DNA of 46,815 nt from Lachnospiraceae bacterium (GTDB lineage: Bacteria > Bacillota > Clostridia > Lachnospirales > Lachnospiraceae). The DNA lies in assembly GCA_017613435.1 (NCBI GenBank), contig JAGADU010000120.1, positions 1 through 46,815 of the forward strand, written 5' to 3'. Of the stretch, positions 40,863 through 46,815 are shown piece by piece (positions within the stretch are counted from its first letter, which is position 1; the number at the start of each line of letters is the position of its first letter). The position numbers and the translations under genes are program-made. Below the pieces are notes generated by a model that did not search any database, had not been told where the DNA came from, and saw only the letters and a list, made by a program, of their open reading frames with translations.

Positions 40863-42656
40863 CTAAGATATCGGCTCGAAATCGGCCGCACCGTGTTTGC
40901 ATAAAGGACATACAAAATCTTCGGGAAGTTCATCGCCTTCGTAAACATAACCGCAGACTTTGCAAACATAACCCTTCTTGCCCTCGGTATCGGGCTTGGG
41001 TTTGACATTCGACTGATAAAAGGTATATGTCATCGTTTCTTTGTCGGAGAGCACTCTGGCTTCCGTCACGGTACAGATGAACATTCCATGGGTATCCAGA
41101 TCGACGTACTGTTCAACCTTAAGCGACATAAAAGCATTGATGTATTTCGAAAGGAATACAAGGCCGTTGTCCGAGCGGAGAAGATTTTCTTCGTTTTCGA
41201 ACTTATCCGCGTTTCTTCCGCTTCTGAAACCGAAGTTTTCGAATACCGAGAAAGGAGCTTCAACCGAAAGGCAGTTGACGTTCATGATACCGGTCTGCTT
41301 GATTACGTGATGCGAATAATTGTCTTTGTTGATGCATACCGCAACACGGTTGGGCGAACTCGTAACCTGCGAAATCGTATTGACGATAAGTCCGTTGTCT
41401 TTTTTGCCGTCATTGGATGTTACGACATAGAGGCCGTATCCTATCTTAAAGAGCGCCGTAAGATCGTTCTTGTTTGCGGTCTCTTCCCTGATTGCCCTGT
41501 AATCCATGCAAAGTTCGTTTGCAAGCTCATCGATCTGAGCCTTGCTTTCATCGTTTAGGGCTGAAAGAATTTTAACGGTGGTATCCGTAAAAGTAATATT
41601 CTTACAGCCTTCGAGCATACCCTTCATGGTCTTTGCCGCAAGAGGCGCCCACGAACCGTTTTCGATAAGTCCGACGGTTTTGTTTTTGAATCCTCTTTCG
41701 ACAAGATGATTGATGAATTCCCTCATAAAAGGGAAAATCTCTGCATTGTATGTCGTGGTCGCAAGAACTATCTTGCCGTATCTGAACGCATCTTCCACGG
41801 CTTCTGCCATATCGTCTCTCGCAAGGTCTGTAACCGCAACCTTCGGACAGCCGTTGGCTTTTAATTTTTCGGCGAGTAATTCGACCGCCTTTTTGGTATG
41901 ACCGTATACGGATGTATATGCGATAACGATTCCGTCCGTCTCGACACCGTATGTTGACCAGATATTGTAAAGGTTAATGTAATAACCGAGGTTTTCGCTT
42001 AATACGGGACCGTGAAGGGGACAGATAATCCGAATGTCAAGTCCTGCGGCTTTTTTAAGAACGGCCTGAACCTGTGCTCCGTATTTGCCCACGATACCGA
42101 AATAGTAGCGTCTTGCTTCGCATGCCCAGTCTTCTTCGACGTCAAGCGCTCCGAATTTGCCGAAGCCGTCTGCGGAGAAAAGTACTTTGTCGTACGAATC
42201 GTATGTCATGATTACTTCGGGCCAGTGAACCATGGGTGCTGCCACAAAATTAAGCACATGCTTTCCGAGCGAAAGGGAATCTCCCTCCGCTACCACGATT
42301 CTTCTGTCTTCGAAATCCTTTCCGAAGAAATTCATCATCATGGTAAATGCTTTGGCGGAAGATACGATTGTCGCATCGGGATAGGCATTTGCGAAATTGA
42401 CTATATTGGCGGAATGGTCGGGTTCCATATGCTGAACGACAAGATAATCCGGTTTTCTTCCGTTTAACGCATTCGCAAGATTGTCGAGCCATTCATGCGT
42501 GAAATTTTTGTCCACGGTATCCATTACCGCAATTTTTTCGTCCGTAATAAGGTACGAATTGTAAGCCATTCCGTTGGGAACGTCGTACTGTCCTTCAAAA
42601 AGATCTATTTTGTGATCGTTGACTCCAACATATATGATATCGTTTGTTACACCCAT
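40863..42656 (-). CDS. four-module flavodiiron protein (diiron, flavodoxin, flavin reductase, rubredoxin)
   Basis: Flavodiiron proteins reduce O2 to water or NO to N2O and protect anaerobes. This 597-aa protein has a metallo-beta-lactamase-like diiron domain with H76, E78, D80, H81, H144, D163 and H215. A flavodoxin domain (about 243-385) binds FMN, a flavin-reductase-like domain spans about 400-555, and a C-terminal rubredoxin has C565/C568 and C583/C586. The fusion puts the whole NAD(P)H-to-iron electron path in one chain. I use the ATG at 42656, with AGGAGGT 4 bases upstream. It is a single-gene unit with its own promoter and terminator. Confidence 0.93.
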   Translation of the reverse strand: MGVTNDIIYVGVNDHKIDLFEGQYDVPNGMAYNSYLITDEKIAVMDTVDKNFTHEWLDNLANALNGRKPDYLVVQHMEPDHSANIVNFANAYPDATIVSSAKAFTMMMNFFGKDFEDRRIVVAEGDSLSLGKHVLNFVAAPMVHWPEVIMTYDSYDKVLFSADGFGKFGALDVEEDWACEARRYYFGIVGKYGAQVQAVLKKAAGLDIRIICPLHGPVLSENLGYYINLYNIWSTYGVETDGIVIAYTSVYGHTKKAVELLAEKLKANGCPKVAVTDLARDDMAEAVEDAFRYGKIVLATTTYNAEIFPFMREFINHLVERGFKNKTVGLIENGSWAPLAAKTMKGMLEGCKNITFTDTTVKILSALNDESKAQIDELANELCMDYRAIREETANKNDLTALFKIGYGLYVVTSNDGKKDNGLIVNTISQVTSSPNRVAVCINKDNYSHHVIKQTGIMNVNCLSVEAPFSVFENFGFRSGRNADKFENEENLLRSDNGLVFLSKYINAFMSLKVEQYVDLDTHGMFICTVTEARVLSDKETMTYTFYQSNVKPKPDTEGKKGYVCKVCGYVYEGDELPEDFVCPLCKHGAADFEPIS

Positions 42657-42705
42657 ACGTAACCTCCTTTGAAATACCTTTTGCATGTCGAAACATACCT
42701 TTTAC

Positions 42706-42734
42706 ATTATACTTTGAAACGGCTTATTTTTCAA
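42706..42734 (-). promoter_or_regulatory. sigma-A-type promoter for the flavodiiron gene
   Basis: On the minus strand, TTGAAA (42734-42729) and TATAAT (42711-42706) are separated by 17 bases, about 49 bases before the ATG at 42656. The -35 box lies inside the 3' end of the upstream MATE gene. Confidence 0.6.
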
Positions 42735-44094
42735 TTTGGCTCTCCTGCGCTTTGAGATTTTTAAGAAAATACAATCCGCCGAAAAGAGATATGAAAAATG
42801 CAATCATATCGGCTGCAGCCTGCGAAAGCTGAACGCCCGTTATTCCCAAAAACTTCGGGAGGATGAGGATTACCGGAATAAAGCAGAGCCCCGAACGGCA
42901 GGACGAAATAACCGTCGCGCCGAAAGCCCTTCCCGAAGCCTGCAAAAGCATATTCGTCAAAATAATCCACACTCCGAAAACATATGTTATACACTGCGCG
43001 CGAAGAGCAAACGAACCGATTTCGGAAACAACTTCATCGTCTCTGAACCATGGCACGATAACGGGCGCAAACACAAAGCAGAGGATTCCGATTCCAAACA
43101 TCAATATTGCGCATACTTTTACGGAAAAGAAAAACGCTTCCCTCACCCTGTTGTATTTGGCGGCACCGTAATTAAAACTGCAAACGGGCTGAAATCCCTG
43201 GCCGAAGCCTATAACCGCCGAATTAAGCGACATGCTTATCTTTGATACGATTGCCATGCCCGCCAATACCGCATCCGCCATATCGGGAGCGGAAAATTCT
43301 TTCGCGACAACATTCAGAAGTATGGCGGAAACGCTGGCAAGTCCCTGTCTGAAAAGCGAAGGCAGACCGCCCGCCACGATTTCCCAAAGATATCTGAATG
43401 CGAAAGGATTCTTTTTTAGGGTAATTCTTATGTTTCCGGCTCTTCTTGTCGCAAGAAGAAGGAGGACAAAACTTACCGCCTGACCCGAAACCGTGGCGAT
43501 AGCGGCGCCCATGATTCCGAGTTTGAATACGAACATAAGCAGCGGATCGAGTCCGATATTGATGATTGCGCCCGCCATTATTCCGAGCATTGCGGTTTGG
43601 GCATTACCCTGATATCTTATCTCGTTGTTTAAAACAATCGAGGACATCATCCACGGCGCACCTATTAAAATCGGTCCCATATAGGAACGCGCATACGGAA
43701 GAATCGTGTCCGTGGAACCGAGCAGATATGCAAGAGTGTCGAGATTCAAAAGACCGACGATGGCAAATATAACGCCAAAAGAAAAAGCAAACGCGAATCC
43801 TGCATTGGCTATCACTTTTGCTTCATCTTCTTTTTTTTCTCCGAGTTTTCTGGCAAGAAAATTACCCGAGCCGTGTCCGAACATGAATCCGAACGCCTGG
43901 ATTATTGCCATCAGAGAAAAAACAACGCCGACCGCACCCGATGCCGATGTGTTGATTTTGCCTACAAAATAGGTATCAACCATATTGTAAAACGAAGTTA
44001 CCAGCATGCTTAAAATCGTCGGAACCGCAAGTTTTCCGACAAGCCCGGGTACGGGCTCCGTCGTCATTTTTATGAATTTCTCGTCCTGTGTCAT
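42724..44094 (-). CDS. MATE family efflux transporter
   Basis: This is a second MATE exporter of 456 aa and about 12 helices (LAVPTILSMLVTSFYNMVDTYFVG is the start of the first half, quoted as AVPTILSMLVTSFYNMV and DTYFVG; the second half starts near AGGLPSLFRQGLASVS). It differs clearly from the first MATE protein at 12774, so it is not a recent copy. It follows the spermidine-synthase-like gene after 18 bases, so the two share one mRNA. That suggests export of a polyamine-like or methylthio compound, but this is inference. Confidence 0.88.
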   Translation of the reverse strand: MTQDEKFIKMTTEPVPGLVGKLAVPTILSMLVTSFYNMVDTYFVGKINTSASGAVGVVFSLMAIIQAFGFMFGHGSGNFLARKLGEKKEDEAKVIANAGFAFAFSFGVIFAIVGLLNLDTLAYLLGSTDTILPYARSYMGPILIGAPWMMSSIVLNNEIRYQGNAQTAMLGIMAGAIINIGLDPLLMFVFKLGIMGAAIATVSGQAVSFVLLLLATRRAGNIRITLKKNPFAFRYLWEIVAGGLPSLFRQGLASVSAILLNVVAKEFSAPDMADAVLAGMAIVSKISMSLNSAVIGFGQGFQPVCSFNYGAAKYNRVREAFFFSVKVCAILMFGIGILCFVFAPVIVPWFRDDEVVSEIGSFALRAQCITYVFGVWIILTNMLLQASGRAFGATVISSCRSGLCFIPVILILPKFLGITGVQLSQAAADMIAFFISLFGGLYFLKNLKAQESQIEK

Positions 44095-44112
44095 ATTTAA
44101 ATTCCCGGATTA

Positions 44113-45726
44113 TCAGAAATTTTCTATTACGGCTTTGAAACCGCCTTCTTTAAATATGTTTTTGTAATAAGCAAGTTCGTCATGAATGATTTCGTCGATA
44201 ACTCTCATGCCGAGAAGTTCAACAGGGGCTTTGTCGTCCGTAAGAAGCAAATCTCCGGGCTCGTAAACCGTAAGTTTTTCGTCTACTTTACCCAAAAGCC
44301 ATACAAGTTCGGGATCTTCCTCCATTGCGGCGTTTTTTGCAAACACCTCAATCATTTCGGGATTGTTGGAAGCAAAAACTTCCCTGTTTGAATTTCCGAA
44401 AGTATCAACGTAATAAATCTCGTCGAAAACCCTTGCCACGGTATCGGGAATATATTCGTTGATACCGCCTTCGCGGTTACTCTTCATATTCATGTTTACG
44501 ACCATTACTCCGTCTTCTTTCAAATGGTCTTTTACAAGTTGAAAAAACTCAACCGACGACATCTGAAAAGGGATTGTGATATCCTGATACGCGTCCACAA
44601 GGATTACGTCGTATTTTTTGTCGATTGCGTTAAGATAGGCTCTGCCGTCGTAGGTTACGACTTCAATGTCTTCGGGAAGCTCGAAATATTCTTTTGCAAG
44701 CTTTGTAATCTTATCGTCTATTTCCACACCCGTTATATTTATGTCCTGATCGAAATATCTGCGGCACTGAGTCGCAAAAGTACCCGTACCGTTACCGAGA
44801 ACAAGAATGTCCATTTCATCTTTTTCTTTCAGATCGCACATATAGGGAGCAGCCATCGCGAAGTCGTAGCAGAGACCCGTAAGCCCTTTTTCTTTTAAAT
44901 ATACGGACTGTACGCCGAACAATACGTTTGTCGAAAAATAAATCGCTCTGTCGTCTTCGTATACTCTAAGATAATTGTAAATCGACTCTCCCTCGTAAAT
45001 AAGGTTGTTCTGCCAGAAAGCGAAATTGCTCCTGTGTCCGAATACTATGCAGAGAATGAAAATCAGCATTCCGACGGGGAGTCTTTTGATTTTCTTCATG
45101 CTTATTTTCGAAGAGATAAAATATACTGCCGAAAGTGCCAGAAGAATTCCCGCGAAAATAAGGAACGAAATCGATGTTCCGACGGCGGGAATACTGATGA
45201 ATGTGGGTACAAATGTACCGATAATGCTTCCTATGGTGTTTGCGGCATTGAGATTGCCGACAAGTTTGCCGTTGTTGTCAAGATTGTCCACGGTGTATTT
45301 AACAAGCGAAGGTGTAACCGTGCCGAGTAAAAAGAGCGGAAACACAAAAATAATCATACATGCCAAAAAGCCCGCAATTACAAGGAAATGACTGTTTACT
45401 GCGATAATCAGTATTCCCGTAATGAGGATGATTACATATTTGCCGACAACCGGAATTGCGGCGATCCAGATTCCCGCAATGATTATTCTCGCATAAAGTC
45501 TGTCCGGGTTCGGGTTTTTATCGGCTGTTCTTCCGCCGTAAATATTTCCGAGTGCCATTGCTATCATGATGGTTCCGATGATAATCGTCCAAACAATCTG
45601 CGAAGAGGAGAAATACGGAGCCAAAAGTCTGCTGGCGCCCAACTCCACCGCCATTACCGACATTCCCGCAAAGAATTCGGTAAGATACAAATAAATCCTG
45701 TTTTTCAGTATAGGTCTGTTTTCCAT
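44113..45726 (-). CDS. membrane-fused spermidine-synthase-like aminopropyltransferase/methyltransferase
   Basis: This 537-aa protein has about 8 N-terminal hydrophobic helices (roughly 10-225; LTEFFAGMSVMAVELGASRLLA, quoted here as TEFFAGMSVMAVELGA). The C-terminal Rossmann-like domain has the nucleotide motif VLGNGTGTFATQ and the acidic VDAYQD. It matches the MFS/SpeE fusion family, whose reaction is not well established; polyamine synthesis with transport is one proposal. I chose the ATG at 45726 because AGGAGG lies 5-6 bases upstream; a longer reading to 45780 covers the promoter. It leads a two-gene unit with the MATE transporter. Confidence 0.85.
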   Translation of the reverse strand: MENRPILKNRIYLYLTEFFAGMSVMAVELGASRLLAPYFSSSQIVWTIIIGTIMIAMALGNIYGGRTADKNPNPDRLYARIIIAGIWIAAIPVVGKYVIILITGILIIAVNSHFLVIAGFLACMIIFVFPLFLLGTVTPSLVKYTVDNLDNNGKLVGNLNAANTIGSIIGTFVPTFISIPAVGTSISFLIFAGILLALSAVYFISSKISMKKIKRLPVGMLIFILCIVFGHRSNFAFWQNNLIYEGESIYNYLRVYEDDRAIYFSTNVLFGVQSVYLKEKGLTGLCYDFAMAAPYMCDLKEKDEMDILVLGNGTGTFATQCRRYFDQDINITGVEIDDKITKLAKEYFELPEDIEVVTYDGRAYLNAIDKKYDVILVDAYQDITIPFQMSSVEFFQLVKDHLKEDGVMVVNMNMKSNREGGINEYIPDTVARVFDEIYYVDTFGNSNREVFASNNPEMIEVFAKNAAMEEDPELVWLLGKVDEKLTVYEPGDLLLTDDKAPVELLGMRVIDEIIHDELAYYKNIFKEGGFKAVIENF

Positions 45727-45770
45727 CTCGTCCTCCTGTAAAATGTATAGTTTTTTGTATCCGACAGTTA

Positions 45771-45800
45771 ATGATATCACAATCCGAATTGTAATTTCAA
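45771..45800 (-). promoter_or_regulatory. sigma-A-type promoter for the spermidine-synthase-like/MATE unit
   Basis: On the minus strand, TTGAAA (45800-45795) and TATCAT (45776-45771) are separated by 18 bases, about 44 bases before the ATG at 45726. Confidence 0.5.
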
Positions 45801-45817
45801 ACTGTTTATGCTAAAAT
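45789..45817 (+). promoter_or_regulatory. sigma-A-type promoter for the L,D-transpeptidase gene
   Basis: TTGTAA (45789-45794) and TAAAAT (45812-45817) are separated by 17 bases, about 48 bases before the ATG at 45866. Its -35 box abuts that of the divergent minus-strand promoter. A small hairpin (GGTGA/TCACC, about 45831-45846) lies in the leader. Confidence 0.5.
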
Positions 45818-45865
45818 TATTCGCACAAAGGGTGATGTTTTTCACCATTTGCAAGGGGGGAGAAA

Positions 45866-46815
45866 ATGATAAAAAAGTTTGTAAACGCGAGGGTGTTTTT
45901 TTTATTCCTTTTTTCTGTTGTTTTTCTTTTATCATTCACCGAAAATGTCAAAGCCGCACCTTTAAATATGCCTGACGGAACCGTTTTCGATCCGATTTAT
46001 TATGCCGACAGTTATTCCGATTTGAAGGCAGCTTTCGGATACAACGAAAAAGATCTGTGGGCCCATTACACCAAATACGGCAAAGCGGAAGGGCGCGTTT
46101 GCAGCGAAAGCAGTGAGGCGGTCGGAAACGTTAAGGTCATGAAAGACAAAACTCTTTTCGATCCGACGTTTTACGCCGCGACATATCCCGATGTTGTGGC
46201 TGTTTTCGGAAATAACGAAACCAAGCTCTACAATCATTACAAAAAATACGGCAAAAAAGAAGGCCGCATGGCGTTCGAGGGACAGGTTGTAAACGCAACC
46301 GCGCCTCCTAAGGTCCAAACGGGCGATGCAACCTATTACATAAAGATAAACCGCAGCGCATGTACGGTTACGATTTATTCCAAGGACGAATCCGGCAATT
46401 ATACCGTTCCCTTCAAGGCAATGGTTTGTTCCACCGGCAGAGCCACTCCGATCGGAACCCATTCTCTGGGCGGCAACGCGAGATGGCTGACATTCGATGA
46501 GGGAACCGTCGGACAGTACGCGCGAAGAATAAGCGGTCACGTGTGGTTCCATTCGGTAATGTATTACAAAAAATACCCCGATACGCTTTTGTGGGGCGAA
46601 TACAATAAACTCGGAACCGTCTGTTCACACGGATGTGTCCGCCTGACCGTCGAAGATGCGCAGTGGATATATGAAAACTGCGAAGCCGGAACCATCGTGG
46701 AGATTTACGACGATGCCGACAATCCGGGACCTTTGGGCAAACCCGAAGCCCAAAAACTCGACGGTAACGATCCTCGTCACAACTGGGACCCCACGGATAC
46801 GGATCCGGGCAACCC
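45866..46815 (+). CDS. secreted L,D-transpeptidase (YkuD) with two N-terminal repeats, cut by the window edge
   Basis: The frame is open from the ATG at 45866 (GGGGGGAG 4 bases upstream) to the edge, 316 codons, with no stop, so the 3' end is missing. A signal peptide (about 1-30, ending KAA) is followed by two 37-residue repeats (41-77 and 98-134), each FDP-x-x-Y ... HY-x-K-Y-G-K-x-E-G-R. Then comes a YkuD domain (about 155-282) with H229 and catalytic C257 in SHGCVRL. It ends in an Asp/Asn/Pro-rich stretch. L,D-transpeptidases form 3-3 cross-links in peptidoglycan or attach proteins to it; the repeats may bind wall polymers. It is divergent from the spermidine-synthase-like gene. Confidence 0.88.
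   Translation, partial: MIKKFVNARVFFLFLFSVVFLLSFTENVKAAPLNMPDGTVFDPIYYADSYSDLKAAFGYNEKDLWAHYTKYGKAEGRVCSESSEAVGNVKVMKDKTLFDPTFYAATYPDVVAVFGNNETKLYNHYKKYGKKEGRMAFEGQVVNATAPPKVQTGDATYYIKINRSACTVTIYSKDESGNYTVPFKAMVCSTGRATPIGTHSLGGNARWLTFDEGTVGQYARRISGHVWFHSVMYYKKYPDTLLWGEYNKLGTVCSHGCVRLTVEDAQWIYENCEAGTIVEIYDDADNPGPLGKPEAQKLDGNDPRHNWDPTDTDPGN

Noticed and set aside
45962..46552. long minus-strand open frame at the right edge
   Set aside because: It lies opposite the L,D-transpeptidase gene, which has a ribosome binding site, signal peptide and catalytic motif.
1..46815. CRISPR arrays, phage, insertion sequences, riboswitches
   Set aside because: I saw no regular repeats, transposase or integrase genes, long terminal repeats, or recognisable riboswitch leaders.

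Overview
The window looks like chromosomal DNA of an anaerobic, plant-fibre-degrading Gram-positive clostridium, most likely a Lachnospiraceae member of the Butyrivibrio/Pseudobutyrivibrio/Roseburia type. This is inferred from gene content: the [FeFe]-hydrogenase maturase HydF, a rubredoxin-containing flavodiiron protein, lipoprotein sugar-binding proteins, YesM/YesN-type two-component genes, several xylan/xylose glycosidases, and strong AGGAGG-type ribosome binding sites. I see no rRNA, tRNA, CRISPR array, insertion sequence or prophage. Most genes lie on the minus strand.

Region 1 (1-12.7 kb) is housekeeping and mixed. It holds a YhaO/YhaN-like nuclease-ATPase pair followed by a small membrane protein and a zinc-ribbon MscL; an OGG1-like glycosylase; TruB, HydF, an 83-aa protein and a TraX/PAS/GGDEF fusion on one strand; a small HTH protein with a cytoplasmic GH5 enzyme; an NlpC/P60 hydrolase; and then a MATE transporter.

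Region 2 (14-29 kb) is a xylo-oligosaccharide utilisation region. A CUT1 ABC importer (binding protein and two permeases, no ATPase) lies beside a YesL-family protein. GH3 with a membrane-anchored protein is divergent from an AraC regulator. GH43 is followed by a chemoreceptor-like protein that carries a sugar-binding domain at its C-terminus. GH39 is followed by a membrane-anchored trigger-factor/FKBP-like foldase. None of the glycosidases has a signal peptide, so short oligosaccharides are probably imported and cut inside the cell.

Region 3 (29-38.7 kb) resembles the XylFII-LytS-LytR three-component D-xylose system. A membrane-anchored sugar-binding sensor, a YesM/LytS-type kinase and an AraC-type response regulator are followed by an extra binding lipoprotein, a terminator, and then a XylF-XylG-XylH-like CUT2 importer.

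Region 4 (38.7-46.8 kb) contains a VWA protein, a macrodomain protein with an extra C-terminal domain, a four-module flavodiiron protein, a MATE transporter with a membrane-fused spermidine-synthase-like protein, and an L,D-transpeptidase that runs off the right edge.

The best candidates for something undescribed are the MCP/sugar-binding fusion (22991-25042), whose binding domain should sit in the cytoplasm, and the TraX/GGDEF fusion (7966-10188). Promoter, operator and RNA-structure calls were made by eye and are hypotheses.
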